64,000 bases of DNA from Aurantiacibacter zhengii (GTDB taxonomy: Bacteria > Pseudomonadota > Alphaproteobacteria > Sphingomonadales > Sphingomonadaceae): the NCBI RefSeq assembly GCF_003584125.1, contig NZ_QXFL01000002.1, forward strand, positions 620,001 to 684,000, in the 5' to 3' direction. The position numbers and the translations under genes were made by a program. Below the pieces are notes generated by a model. That model saw only the letters and a program-made list of their open reading frames with translations. It was not told the DNA's origin and did no database searches. Positions 1 through 8,888 of this stretch are shown here, piece after piece. Numbering within the stretch: position 1 is the stretch's first letter; every line of letters starts with the position of its first letter.

Positions 1-738
1 GAAGTTATGGCAGCAGCCGAGGCTCTGCCAGGCATGGACGCTCAGGTGCTGGTACCAAACCTTCGCCATGCAGAACGCGCGCTTGCCGCTGGTTCCAAAC
101 ATCTCGCCTTCGTTTTGTCCGCTTCCGAAAAACACAATCGCAGCAATGTCCGCCGGGCACCCTTTGAATCGGTTGAGGAATATGCCCGCATCGTCGATCT
201 GCTTCCACAAGGAACCGCGTTGCGGCTAAACGTCGCCACAGCATTTGACTGCCCCTACGACGGCGCCATGGAACCTGACACAACTTTCGCTCTGCTTGAT
301 GCCCTGATCGACATAAAGCCTGACGCCGAAATCTGCCCTTGCGACACAACCGGCCGCGTCACGCCTGATCGTGTGGGGGCTCTGCTTTCACAAGCAATTA
401 GGCGATACCCCCAGGTGAAGTCCTGGGCCTATCACGGTCACGACACTTATGGTCTTGGCCTCGCCAATGTGCTCGCCGCCTGGCAAGCCGGAGTGCGCAC
501 AATTGATGCAGCATTTGCCGGGCTTGGCGGCTGCCCATTCGCACCGGGCGCAACTGGTAATGTTTCTACCGAAGACGTCGTCTGGATGTTTGAGGCGATG
601 AATGTTTCGACCGGCATCGACATTGCTGCACTGGTCCCTGTTGCATGCGATGGTGCATCAATTCCGGGCGGCGTTGCCGGTGGGCGCGTGCGCGATGCGC
701 TTAATCCTGCAAAACCATGTGAGGATGCAACCTCGTGA
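1..738 (+). CDS. HMG-CoA lyase-like protein, 5'-truncated by window edge
   Basis: The reading frame is open from the first base, so the N-terminus, including the catalytic arginine motif of the family, lies outside the window. What remains matches the DRE-TIM metallolyase fold of hydroxymethylglutaryl-CoA lyases: VLVPN strand, [21 protein letters not shown], the metal-binding HGHDTYG, and the signature [14 protein letters not shown] with its active-site Cys. The family cleaves 3-hydroxy-3-methylglutaryl-CoA or related tertiary hydroxyacyl-CoAs by retro-Claisen reaction. The stop TGA overlaps the GTG start of the LeuC-like gene, so the two are translationally coupled. Citramalyl-CoA or another alkyl-malyl-CoA is an equally possible substrate in this context. 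Confidence 0.85.
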   Translation, partial: EVMAAAEALPGMDAQVLVPNLRHAERALAAGSKHLAFVLSASEKHNRSNVRRAPFESVEEYARIVDLLPQGTALRLNVATAFDCPYDGAMEPDTTFALLDALIDIKPDAEICPCDTTGRVTPDRVGALLSQAIRRYPQVKSWAYHGHDTYGLGLANVLAAWQAGVRTIDAAFAGLGGCPFAPGATGNVSTEDVVWMFEAMNVSTGIDIAALVPVACDGASIPGGVAGGRVRDALNPAKPCEDATS

Positions 739-2141
739 ATGCGCCGCGCACGATATTTCAGAAGATATGGGATGCCCATAAGGTCACGCAGCTGACCGGC
801 GACAATGTCCTGCTGTATATTGACCGGCATCTGGTTAACGAAGTCACGAGCCCGCAGGCCTTCGAAGGATTGCGTCAGGCCGGACGGAATGTCTTTCGCC
901 CCCACGCCACAATTGCAGTCGCTGATCACAACGTGCCAACCCAAGAACGACACTTGCCAATTGCCGACGAAAACAGCCGCTTGCAGGTTCAAGCACTAGA
1001 ACAGAATGTGGCTGAATTTGGCATCCCCTATGTTCCGCTGCTGCATAAATCGCAAGGGATCGTGCACGTTATCGGTCCCGATCTCGGACTGACTTTACCG
1101 GGTCTTACGATTGTATGCGGTGACAGCCACACATCGACACATGGAGCTTTTGGGGCATTGGCTTTTGGCATTGGTACTTCGGAGGCCGAACATGTGCTCG
1201 CAACCCAGACGCTGATTCAAAAGCCAGCGAAGAACATGCTTGTTCGTGTAACGGGTGAACTTCCCACCGGCACAACAGCCAAAGACTTAATTCTGGCGCT
1301 GATTGGCGAGATCGGCACGGATGGAGCCACTGGGCATGTCATCGAATATGCTGGTGATGCGATCACATCGTTGGACATGGCCGGACGCATGACGGTTTGC
1401 AACATGTCGATCGAAGCTGGCGCGCGCGCCGGGCTAATTGCCCCCGACGACACGACATTCGCCTATCTGGAGGGACGCGCACTGGTCCCTTCCGGCAAAG
1501 CTTTCGATGACGCAGTCGCTAATTGGCGTGAGCTATGCTCTGATGAGGGTGCAATGTATGACAGGGTGATCGAGTTCGATGCGGCTTCGGTCACACCAAT
1601 GGTGACTTGGGGCACAACACCCGAAGCGGTAGTAGGCGTGGCTGGGACAATTCCTGACCCCTCCTCCCTGCCCAGCCCAGCTGATGCATCGCAAGCGCGC
1701 AACATGCTGGCCTATATGGGTCTTGAGAGCGGCACACCACTGGAAGGCCTTCCCATTAATGTCGTATTTATAGGCAGCTGTACCAACAGCCGGATCGAAG
1801 ATCTGCGAGCCGCAGCGGCCATTGCCGCCAATCGCAAAGTTGCACCCGGCGTCCGTGCGCTGGTTGTACCCGGATCAGGAGCAATCAAACTGCAGGCGGA
1901 GGAGGAAGGGCTAGACCAGATCTTCCGCTCCGCTGGATTTGAATGGCGCGAGGCTGGTTGCTCGATGTGCCTGGACGGAAACCCCGACAAGCTCAGTCCA
2001 GGCGAACGCTGCGCATCCACGTCGAATCGCAATTTCGAAGGGCGGCAGGGCCCAGGCGGTAGAACTCATTTAATGTCGCCGGCCATGGCTGCCGCTGCCG
2101 CCGTTACTGGCACAATCACCGATGTCAGAAAGTTGAGCTGA
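735..2141 (+). CDS. leuC: LeuC-like dehydratase/isomerase large subunit
   Basis: A 468-residue aconitase-superfamily large subunit, normal length for LeuC, starting at GTG inside a GTGA overlap with the lyase gene. The [4Fe-4S] ligands are visible as Cys349 (GSCTNSR) and Cys409 and Cys412 (GCSMCLDGN), with [23 protein letters not shown] and [11 protein letters not shown] also conserved. LeuC with LeuD interconverts 2- and 3-isopropylmalate by dehydration and rehydration. Here it sits between a lyase and a hydrolase in a P450 cluster with no leuA or leuB beside it, so I infer a catabolic paralogue acting on a related alkyl-malate or alkyl-maleate rather than leucine biosynthesis. Confidence 0.9.
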   Translation: MNAPRTIFQKIWDAHKVTQLTGDNVLLYIDRHLVNEVTSPQAFEGLRQAGRNVFRPHATIAVADHNVPTQERHLPIADENSRLQVQALEQNVAEFGIPYVPLLHKSQGIVHVIGPDLGLTLPGLTIVCGDSHTSTHGAFGALAFGIGTSEAEHVLATQTLIQKPAKNMLVRVTGELPTGTTAKDLILALIGEIGTDGATGHVIEYAGDAITSLDMAGRMTVCNMSIEAGARAGLIAPDDTTFAYLEGRALVPSGKAFDDAVANWRELCSDEGAMYDRVIEFDAASVTPMVTWGTTPEAVVGVAGTIPDPSSLPSPADASQARNMLAYMGLESGTPLEGLPINVVFIGSCTNSRIEDLRAAAAIAANRKVAPGVRALVVPGSGAIKLQAEEEGLDQIFRSAGFEWREAGCSMCLDGNPDKLSPGERCASTSNRNFEGRQGPGGRTHLMSPAMAAAAAVTGTITDVRKLS

Positions 2142-2767
2142 TGGTTGGCTTTGAAAGAATAAAAGCCGTTGCAGCCCCGCTCGCACAAGCCAATGTCGAT
2201 ACGGACAAAATACTAGCTGCCGAACATCTGAAAACCATTTCGCGCACAGGGCTGGGTTCGAAACTGTTCTCAACCATGCGCTATGATGCGAAGGGTGAGG
2301 AAAAACCGGACTTCATTCTCAATCGGTCGCCATGGCGCAAAGCCGGCATATTGATTGCAGGTGAGAATTTTGGCTGCGGCTCCAGCCGGGAACACGCACC
2401 ATGGGCACTTAGCGAGTTTGGCATAGCCTGCATTATCGCCCCTAGTTTTGCCGATATATTCTACAATAATTGTTTTAAGAACTTCATGCTTCCAATTACG
2501 CTGGACCAAAGCGTCATTGAAATTCTTCTGTCAGAGGCTGGTAATCCGGCGACCTGCCAGATGGCGATAGATTTACCCACTCAGACAATTTCTCGCAGCA
2601 ACGGTACCATCGTCCATTTCGACATCGAGCCGGACCGTAAGACGGCACTACTGAATGGGATCGATGAAATTAGCAGCAGCCTGCAATTCAAGGCAGACAT
2701 TCTTGAGTGGGAACGCGAAGCTAAGGTCATTTCTCCCACGATACCCGCAGATATCGCCATACGATAA
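2141..2767 (+). CDS. leuD: LeuD-like dehydratase/isomerase small subunit
   Basis: A 208-residue LeuD/aconitase swivel-domain protein. It has the ANVDTDKILAAEHLKTI start region and the substrate-loop motif AGENFGCGSSREHAPWAL, followed by PSFADIFYNNCFKNFMLPI. Its ATG shares one base with the stop of the LeuC-like gene, so the two subunits are coupled. Together they would form the heterodimeric dehydratase. The small subunit shapes substrate specificity in this family, so modelling its loop would be the best clue to the true substrate. Confidence 0.9.
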   Translation: MVGFERIKAVAAPLAQANVDTDKILAAEHLKTISRTGLGSKLFSTMRYDAKGEEKPDFILNRSPWRKAGILIAGENFGCGSSREHAPWALSEFGIACIIAPSFADIFYNNCFKNFMLPITLDQSVIEILLSEAGNPATCQMAIDLPTQTISRSNGTIVHFDIEPDRKTALLNGIDEISSSLQFKADILEWEREAKVISPTIPADIAIR

Positions 2768-2845
2768 AATGGTGCCTGCACTGACACAGGACCTCTCACC
2801 ACACGCAGAGCTTGGCAGCAGCCTAGCAGCCTTAGGAGCCGCATA

Positions 2846-4024
2846 ATGGATTCAGATCCAGACCTCTCATTTCAATGGCTGCATATCGCCTATCGAGAAT
2901 CCACGAAGTTCGTTGAGACATATGGCTTTTCGGGCAATCAGGGGATGATAAACCTTGAAGGAGTGTTGATCCGTCCTCGGAACCGTCCCTCTTCTACATT
3001 GCTGATCTTCATGCATCCTGCATCAACGCTCCAATTGCTCCCCGTTCCGCGGGAAGCGGCACGAGCTGGCGCACATGTACTTTGCGCGGGTAGCCGTTAC
3101 GCTCGCAACGATACCGCAGCAATTCTTGAGAATGTGCTTCTTGATCTAGGCGCCTATATTAGGCACGCAAGGCAAGAACTTGGTTACGAAAAGGTCGTCC
3201 TGGTCGGTTGGTCAGGTGGTGGCTCCCTTTCATTATTTTACCAAGCACAGGCCGAAAATCCGACCATCACCCACACCCCTGCCGGCGACCTGGTTAACAT
3301 TCTTGGTGGTGATTTGATTCCCGCTGATGCTATAGTATTTCAAGCCGCTCATATCTCTCGCGCGCAATTGTTACTCGACATCATCGATCCGTCCGTTCGC
3401 GATGAGCTCAATCCGGATGACCGCGACCTAGAGCTGGACATTTACAACCCGGAGAACCCCAATCAGCCCCCTTACGGCACGGCCTTCATTGAAAAATATC
3501 GCCGCGCACAATTGGCGCGAATCCGAAAGATTACGGCAACAGTCAAAGACACACTGGCAATGTTGCGTGCCAAAGACAGCCCGGAAATGGAACGCGGCTT
3601 TATCACGCACCGCACATTGGCCGATCCAAGATTTCTCGACCCAACGCTTGATCCAAACGATCGTAGAATCGGCTGGTGCTATCTCGGCAATCCTGAGACG
3701 GTGAATTCTGGCCCCGTTGGCCTCGCCCGTTTTTCCACCTTGCGCGCGTGGCTTTCGCAGTGGTCGATCGATGACAGCAATGCCGACGGCGTAAAATGCG
3801 CCGCGCAGATCAGTGTCCCGTTATTGGCTATTGAGAACACCGCGGATGACGCCGTGCCGCAGCCGCATGCGCGCAGAATTTTTGATGCAGCAACCAGCAG
3901 CGATAAGAGCTTTCACGTCATGAAAGGCGCAACGCATTACTATGCCGGTCAGCCAGGTCACTTGCGCAAGGTAACTGATCTGACACAAAAATGGCTGGTT
4001 GAGCGCAAGCTGATCGCGGACTAA
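2846..4024 (+). CDS. alpha/beta hydrolase (392 aa)
   Basis: The nucleophile elbow is GWSGGG with Ser123, and the C-terminal catalytic His is about residue 364 in GATHYYAGQPGH. An acid is likely in the preceding NTADDAVP stretch. The start ATG has an AGGAG ribosome site eight bases upstream. The protein is long for a simple esterase, with an insertion of about 100 residues between the nucleophile and the cap. No signal peptide is evident, so it should be cytoplasmic. It lies 78 bp after leuD and probably belongs to the same transcript, which ends at the hairpin at 4072. Possible roles are hydrolysis of a lactone or ester, or C-C hydrolysis of a ring-opened intermediate; the substrate cannot be read from sequence. 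Confidence 0.75.
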   Translation: MDSDPDLSFQWLHIAYRESTKFVETYGFSGNQGMINLEGVLIRPRNRPSSTLLIFMHPASTLQLLPVPREAARAGAHVLCAGSRYARNDTAAILENVLLDLGAYIRHARQELGYEKVVLVGWSGGGSLSLFYQAQAENPTITHTPAGDLVNILGGDLIPADAIVFQAAHISRAQLLLDIIDPSVRDELNPDDRDLELDIYNPENPNQPPYGTAFIEKYRRAQLARIRKITATVKDTLAMLRAKDSPEMERGFITHRTLADPRFLDPTLDPNDRRIGWCYLGNPETVNSGPVGLARFSTLRAWLSQWSIDDSNADGVKCAAQISVPLLAIENTADDAVPQPHARRIFDAATSSDKSFHVMKGATHYYAGQPGHLRKVTDLTQKWLVERKLIAD

Positions 4025-4071
4025 TCGCGCAAAACACCAGATTCTGAAAGAGCCCAAGGCGGTTGTAATTC

Positions 4072-4098
4072 AGGAGCCCACGCTGCTCCTTTCCTTTT
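4072..4098 (+). terminator. Rho-independent terminator of the lyase-leuCD-hydrolase operon
   Basis: The inverted repeat AGGAGC / GCTCCT (4072-4077 and 4085-4090) with a 7-nt loop is followed by TTCCTTTT. It lies between two convergent genes, right where the plus-strand operon should stop. The T-tract overlaps the last codon region of the opposing P450 gene. Confidence 0.55.
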
Positions 4099-5368
4099 AC
4101 CAATGCACCTGAAGGTTGCGCAGTCCGCGAAATGATGTGTTAGGCAGATAATCCGGCACCTGATCGGGAACCAAGCGAAGGTCTGGCAGCCGGCGCGCTA
4201 ATTGCCGAATCATCGTTTCGATCTCAATGCGTGCTAGCGTCGCACCAAGGCAAAAATGCGCGCCAATTCCAAAACTGGTGTGCTGGCCGGCATTGGTCCT
4301 GCCCGGATCGAAAATTTCGGGCTGGTCAAACCGTTCGGGGTCGCGATTGGCGGCGCCGAAATGCAGCAGAACATGGCCACCTTTGGGAATTGCCACGCCA
4401 TCCAGTTCCACATCTTCTTTCGCAAGGCGGCGCCATGCCTGAACTGGGGGATCGAAGCGCAGCCCTTCTTCTACCACTTTGGCTATCTCGACGCTTCCAT
4501 TGACGATTCCTTTCCAAAGTTCCTGGTCGGCAAGGATATTCGACAGGATATTTGCCGATGCACTGGACGTTGTTTCATGCCCGGCAAACAGCAAATTGAA
4601 GGTAACCGCAATGATGTCACGGATCGTCGCAACTGAATCGTCACCATCGCGCTGAGCTAGGACCGCGCTAGGATAATCGTCCGCAGGGTTATCGATACGC
4701 GAATTAACCAAGCGCTTAGTATAACGGAAGAATTCGAGCGCACCTTTCGTTAGGCGGATTTGATCCTCCTCGGTAGGTCGTCCCCAAAGCAGCACCACAC
4801 GGCTATCGGCATATTCCTTCACCTGCGGCACATCCTCATCAGGAATGCCCAACAGACGAAAAAGGACAAGCGCCGGCACTTCCCAGGTAAGCCCCGTCGC
4901 AAGGTCGGCAGGCGGCCCTTGCTCGACCATCTTGTCAATCTGAGCGGATACTGTCGCCTCAACAAAAGGTTGTAGGCTTTTGAGCCGATTGGGCTTAAGT
5001 GGTTCGCCAAAGAATTTGCGACAATGCGGGTGGCTTGGAGTATCGTTATTAACCAGCAATCCTGGCACGTCGAATTCGGAATTGGCGATCATATCGCGCG
5101 CACGAGGGCTTAACGGCGTCAGCGGGTCGGAAACAATTCGCGGCGAGAAACGAGCCGTATCGCGCAGCACGGCGCGAACAGTTTGATATCGAGTAACTAC
5201 CCAACTGTCGATCTCTGGCGAGTAAAATACAGGTTCTTTTTCTCGCATTTTTGCAAGAGAAGGATAAGGATCGCGGAGAAATCCGGGCGCGAAAGGATCG
5301 AAGCTCTTAGCCAGTGCGGAGACGTTCGCCTTGCTTGATTCTGCTTTTTCTGAAGCCAAAAGACGCAT
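4097..5368 (-). CDS. cytochrome P450 (class I, non-CYP101)
   Basis: A soluble bacterial P450 of 423 residues. The I-helix oxygen-activation motif is AGHETTSS, the K-helix ExxR lies in VVEEGLRFDPP, and the heme-binding loop FGIGAHFCLGATLAR carries the axial Cys373. There is no membrane anchor, so it should take electrons from a soluble ferredoxin, and one is encoded at 16053. It differs clearly in sequence from the two CYP101-like P450s downstream, so the cluster holds at least two P450 families. It is transcribed divergently from the cupin gene, with dyad A (5432-5451) between them. Typical reactions are hydroxylation or C-C oxidation of a hydrophobic substrate. Confidence 0.9.
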   Translation of the reverse strand: MRLLASEKAESSKANVSALAKSFDPFAPGFLRDPYPSLAKMREKEPVFYSPEIDSWVVTRYQTVRAVLRDTARFSPRIVSDPLTPLSPRARDMIANSEFDVPGLLVNNDTPSHPHCRKFFGEPLKPNRLKSLQPFVEATVSAQIDKMVEQGPPADLATGLTWEVPALVLFRLLGIPDEDVPQVKEYADSRVVLLWGRPTEEDQIRLTKGALEFFRYTKRLVNSRIDNPADDYPSAVLAQRDGDDSVATIRDIIAVTFNLLFAGHETTSSASANILSNILADQELWKGIVNGSVEIAKVVEEGLRFDPPVQAWRRLAKEDVELDGVAIPKGGHVLLHFGAANRDPERFDQPEIFDPGRTNAGQHTSFGIGAHFCLGATLARIEIETMIRQLARRLPDLRLVPDQVPDYLPNTSFRGLRNLQVHW

Positions 5369-5431
5369 TTTAATTCCTTTAAGAATTTACTGCTCAGGCC
5401 CTGCTGACTACACTGATCCCACGTCAAAGCT

Positions 5432-5451
5432 GGTCCCACCCAAAAGGGACA
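5432..5451. promoter_or_regulatory. Regulon dyad, copy A
   Basis: GGTCCC-N8-GGGACA lies midway between the divergent P450 (start 5368) and cupin (start 5518) genes, 63 bp and 66 bp from the two start codons. It is one of six copies of the same 20-bp inverted repeat in this cluster. On the P450 side a TAGTCA hexamer begins 21 nt beyond the dyad, a plausible -10. Confidence 0.65.
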
Positions 5452-5517
5452 GCCTTTGCGCCGCCGAACTGCTTTGTGACGCCATTAGGATTCCTAATCT
5501 TGAGATGAGGCTGAGGA

Positions 5518-6045
5518 ATGAGTGAATTTAAGCCAAATATGATTGATGCCGTGCCAGCGAACGCGCAAAGTTGGCGTCGAGTCGTCACGGGCGAGAAGAT
5601 TGGCCGCTCTTTGGTTTCAATAGACGATGGTGAATGTCCGTTCCAAATGTCGGTTGAGGGCGCCGAATCCATCGTGGTCACAGATTTGTGGCGCACAGGA
5701 GTCGAGCTAGGCTTCGCGCCAGATGGCCCGGAAATGTGCTCTAAACCCCTGGTATTTGGACCGCCCGAAGGCGGCACCGTGGCGCAGATGCTCGAATGGC
5801 CTCCTGACACACAATTGTTTGGCACTAAAGATCCCGCTGTAGCAAAGAATGTAACGACGCACGCGACTGCCACGATCGACTATGTGCACATCGTCTCGGG
5901 CGAAATCTACGTCATGCTGGACGATGACGAGACCCTACTCAGCCCCGGTGATACGTTGGTTCAAAGGGGCACCCGCCACGGTTGGAGCAACCGTGGCGAA
6001 AAGCCCTGCATCATGTTTGTCGTGATGGTATCGACAAGCTCTTAG
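5518..6045 (+). CDS. single-domain cupin protein (175 aa)
   Basis: The C-terminal half is a cupin_2 barrel: THATATIDYVHIVSGEIYVMLDD gives the first metal-binding motif region, and LSPGDTLVQRGTRHGWSN the second, with its terminal His. The N-terminal half (about residues 1-100) has no motif I recognise. Such cupins act as small dioxygenases, isomerases or ligand sensors. It is transcribed away from the P450 gene across dyad A and converges on the LuxR-type gene, which fits a pathway enzyme of the same regulon; the chemistry is unknown. Confidence 0.75.
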   Translation: MSEFKPNMIDAVPANAQSWRRVVTGEKIGRSLVSIDDGECPFQMSVEGAESIVVTDLWRTGVELGFAPDGPEMCSKPLVFGPPEGGTVAQMLEWPPDTQLFGTKDPAVAKNVTTHATATIDYVHIVSGEIYVMLDDDETLLSPGDTLVQRGTRHGWSNRGEKPCIMFVVMVSTSS

Positions 6046-6098
6046 GCCCAGAAGCGAAGGCTGCCCCTAGCTGTGTTGTTTATGCCCCGTAAGTAATG

Positions 6099-6905
6099 TC
6101 AGGCCGCGCATAAACTGGGTGGTTGCTCAAAATACCAAAGCATTAGCTCACGCTGACTGGCGATTTCGAGATGCTGGTAAGCGCGCTTGCGATAGGTCAT
6201 CACGCTTTCCTTGCCGATGCCGAGATCCGCAGCAATTTCTCGCGATGAGAAGCCGAACAGAATCCTCGCGCATACTTCTGCCTCACGGCGTGAGAGGAGT
6301 TGCATCGCGTGAATATTCTCCTCGATTTTGGCAAGCGAAGCGAGAGCATTGAAACCATCAAACCGAGCGGAAATTAGTCCGTGGTGCCGCGCAACCAGGG
6401 ACACAAGCAGATTCGCAAAGCCCGTCAGATTCTCGACATCGATATCAACCGATTGGTGGTGCAAGCCGCACCGAATCATCCTAATTCCAAACAATGCGCC
6501 CTGCCCTTTACCCACAACCAAGATCGAGTGTCGCGGCGAAATGGGAATGGCCCCGCTTTCATTAGCTCGGGGTAAAGTGAACACTTTTACAAGCGCATCC
6601 TCAGATGCAAACCGTCGGAACTCACGCCGCACATCGTACGTCGCAAGGCATCCATCAGCAGCGCCTGCGCTTGGTCTGTTGACGGAGCTGTTAATCCGCA
6701 TCCCGTTTGCGATCTTTTGGAACTCATAACCTTCTTCTTGAAAGATCTCATACTGCTCGGCCTTAGCAACATGCGCTAGAAACGTCATAAGCGCGTCCTC
6801 GAATTGAGGGCGGCCAATGACTTCGACTAGCCTTGGTAGAGCGCACTTCGCTCGATGACTCTCGCCTGTCTCGTTCGCCGTAATTTCAACAAATGCCGAA
6901 GCCAT
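6099..6905 (-). CDS. LuxR-type helix-turn-helix transcriptional regulator
   Basis: The C-terminal 60 residues are a LuxR/FixJ DNA-binding domain: LLSRREAEVCARILFGFSSREIAADLGIGKESVMTYRKRAYQHL. The N-terminal 200 residues show neither a CheY receiver nor a clear autoinducer domain and may sense a metabolite. It is the best local candidate to bind the six 20-bp dyads, because LuxR-type boxes are typically 20-bp inverted repeats that overlap the -35 region. Its own upstream region carries no such dyad but has 13-bp tandem repeats and a different palindrome. It is divergent from the MarR gene. Confidence 0.85.
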   Translation of the reverse strand: MASAFVEITANETGESHRAKCALPRLVEVIGRPQFEDALMTFLAHVAKAEQYEIFQEEGYEFQKIANGMRINSSVNRPSAGAADGCLATYDVRREFRRFASEDALVKVFTLPRANESGAIPISPRHSILVVGKGQGALFGIRMIRCGLHHQSVDIDVENLTGFANLLVSLVARHHGLISARFDGFNALASLAKIEENIHAMQLLSRREAEVCARILFGFSSREIAADLGIGKESVMTYRKRAYQHLEIASQRELMLWYFEQPPSLCAA

Positions 6906-6920
6906 CTCTCGCTCTCCCAG

Positions 6921-6957
6921 TTCGTCCGATCGGTTCGTCCGATCGGTTCGTTCGACC
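6921..6957. repeat. 13-bp tandem repeat upstream of the LuxR-type gene
   Basis: TTCGTCCGATCGG occurs twice exactly (6921-6933, 6934-6946), followed by a partial third copy (6947-6957). The array starts 16 bp upstream of the LuxR-type start codon, so it overlaps that gene's leader or promoter and could be an operator or a slippage-prone tract. Confidence 0.7.
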
Positions 6958-6968
6958 TTATGGAAGAT

Positions 6969-6989
6969 ATACTTTCATTATGAAACTAT
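6969..6989. promoter_or_regulatory. 21-bp near-perfect palindrome, candidate MarR operator
   Basis: The arms ATACTTTCAT and ATGAAACTAT flank a single central T, with 9 of 10 positions paired. The site lies in the AT-rich gap between the divergent LuxR-type (start 6905) and MarR-type (start 7156) genes. MarR dimers commonly bind palindromes of this size and often repress their own divergent promoter region, so autoregulation is a reasonable inference. Confidence 0.5.
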
Positions 6990-7155
6990 TGCAAATAAAA
7001 ATTTTTCCGGCGGCGCCGACTGTGGGCGAGTTAAGCCTTGCAAGTTGCAGAGAACCCAAGGATAAAGAACCATTGAAAGTATTGGGCGGCGATGGGGCAC
7101 GAGCTTTTATCCAAGCACAGCTATCGCAACCAGAAAGCCATCCGGAGAGGATGTA

Positions 7156-7743
7156 ATGAAAGCGTCAAATGGCGGGAAAATTTCCGCCCGCGGAAAAGAA
7201 ATGGTGACATCAGAAGGTGCTGCAACAAGGCCTGTGAAGCACGATCCACATCCGCGCCTCTACCAATTCTCGCCGGAGCATTCTCTACCTCATGCGTTTA
7301 GCGTAATCGCCAACCGTGTCAGTCACATGCTGCAGGGAATGTATGGTGAATTGTTCGGAATAACAGTTGCTGACTGGCGGATAATTGCCATCTTGGGATC
7401 TAATCATCCGCTGTCGGCAAAGGCGCTTGCTGAATTGACAGCGATGGACCAGGTAAGCGTAAGTCGTGCGATCGATCATCTGACCAACCAGAAGCTCGTC
7501 CTACGCGATATTGACCATACCGACAGGCGACGAGTCGCTCTCAGGCTCAGCAGGAGAGGCCAGGAAATCTTCGATAAGGTAATGCCTTTGCTCCATGCAT
7601 GTGAGAACCGTTTGATCGACGAACTATCGGAAGCCGATGCGGTTACACTTCGCAGGATTATGGGCCTTTTGGTCGATCGCTCCGCAAGGCTGTTTAGCGA
7701 CAATACCGATTGGCGTCCAATTCTGAATGATGATCAATTATAA
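7156..7743 (+). CDS. MarR-family transcriptional regulator
   Basis: A 195-residue winged-helix protein with a MarR core from about residue 60: GITVADWRIIAILGSNHPLSAKALAELTAMDQVSVSRAIDHLTNQKLVLRDIDHTDRRRVALRLSRRG. The recognition helix and the DxxDRR wing are intact. It carries an N-terminal extension of about 45 residues, so a later start (for example codon 16) is possible. MarR proteins usually repress catabolic or efflux genes until a phenolic or CoA-type ligand binds. The palindrome at 6969-6989 is its most likely operator. Confidence 0.9.
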   Translation: MKASNGGKISARGKEMVTSEGAATRPVKHDPHPRLYQFSPEHSLPHAFSVIANRVSHMLQGMYGELFGITVADWRIIAILGSNHPLSAKALAELTAMDQVSVSRAIDHLTNQKLVLRDIDHTDRRRVALRLSRRGQEIFDKVMPLLHACENRLIDELSEADAVTLRRIMGLLVDRSARLFSDNTDWRPILNDDQL

Positions 7744-7894
7744 CTGCCTTCCGCTGCCGCAATCCGCGCGAATGATCCAAGACAATCTGTTTGTTTCAAT
7801 CATCTCACCAACTTCGGGGATGCGCCCTGGCTTTGAACTGCTTGCCTTTTCAAGGGCCCAAACCCAATCAGCAGCTTGAACGTCGGCGGTTTTC

Positions 7895-8697
7895 CTGATT
7901 CAGAGTCATTTCGGATCATGGGAGATACGCGACGGCGTTGTTCTGGCTTTCGGACGAAGCGTGGGCGGCGATCGAACCGCATCTGCCACGCAATTAACCG
8001 GGTGCGCGACGGGTCGATGACCGGCGGGTGATATCGGGCATTCTGCACGTGCTGAAGGTCGGCTGTCGCTGGTGCGATTGTCCGGTCGACAATGGACCAT
8101 CGACGAAGATCTACAACCCTTTCAATTGCTGCCGGCGGGGCTTCTGGTTGAAGTTGCTCGATGTGCTTATCGATGCCGGTGCCGTGACATGGCAGCACGG
8201 CTATCGACAGCACCTATATCAAGGCGCAGCGCTCGGCGTTTGGCGGAAAAGGGGACGCCGCGATCAGACGATCGGCCGCTCGCGCGGAGGCTGGACGACC
8301 AAGGTCCACGCGCTCACCGACGTCATCGGCCGCCCCTACTCGCTGATGCTGATGCTCGGCAACATCAGCGACGTGACGGCAGCACCCGCGCTTCTCGAAC
8401 ACGCCGGGCGTATGCGCTACCTGCTCGGCGACAAGGGCTATGATGCTGATCGGTTACGCCGCTCGCTACGCGAAGCAGGCGCCATACCTGTCATACCCAG
8501 CCGCAGGAATCGCAAACGCACTGTGCGCTACCACAAGCAGCGACACCGCGAGCGTCATCTCGTCGAAAACGCCTTCTGTCGCCTCAAGGACTTCCGCCGC
8601 GTCGCCACTCGCTACGATAAGCTCGCAGCCAAATTCCTCTCGGCGTGGCGCTCGCCATAGCGGTCGCATTCTGGCTATGGATGAGTCTGAACCCTAG
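7895..8697 (+). mobile_element. Decayed IS5-family element
   Basis: About 0.8 kb containing a broken IS5-type transposase. Candidate imperfect terminal repeats are TTCAGAGTCAT (7899-7909) and, inverted, ATGAGTCTGAA (8681-8691). The element lies between the MarR gene and dyad B, so it may have displaced the original promoter context of the downstream operon. The ends are estimates. Confidence 0.6.
7918..8697 (+). pseudogene. IS5-family transposase, disrupted
   Basis: Three lesions are visible. There is an in-frame TAA after HLPRN at about 7996. A double frame change in the middle leaves the catalytic segment DSTYIKAQRSAFGGKG in another frame. A one-base loss near 8649 turns the expected LSAVALAIAVAFWL tail into LSAWRSP. 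The second Asp (GDKGYDAD) and the final Glu (LVENAFCRLKDFRR) are still readable. No functional transposase can be made without several corrections. Confidence 0.8.
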
Positions 8698-8733
8698 CAG
8701 TCGCTCGGAGCATGTCCTGTCTCTTTGCATCCA

Positions 8734-8753
8734 TGTCCCCAAGTCGCGGGACA
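8734..8753. promoter_or_regulatory. Regulon dyad, copy B
   Basis: TGTCCC-N8-GGGACA, with perfect half-sites, lies 135 bp before the preferred GTG start of the SDR gene (90 bp before an alternative ATG at 8844) and 37 bp after the IS5 remnant. It would control the SDR to flavoprotein operon. This copy lacks the TA-starting hexamer seen 20-21 nt beyond most other copies. Confidence 0.6.
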
Positions 8754-8888
8754 GACTTTGTCACAATCCTGATGTCAGTTCACCAAGATGACGAATGACA
8801 TTTTTAAAGACCCGACAGTGATCTGTTCCAGACGATTTACCCAATGGGTTATATGCAGGACGTATTCTCCGGGTTTCAAGGAGTCCCA

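Noticed and set aside
735-2767. Leucine biosynthesis genes
   Set aside because: LeuC/D alone, coupled to a lyase in a P450 cluster and without leuA or leuB, do not support a biosynthetic role.
6893-7156. An 87-codon frame between the two regulators
   Set aside because: It overlaps the LuxR-type start and the repeats, and its product looks non-coding.
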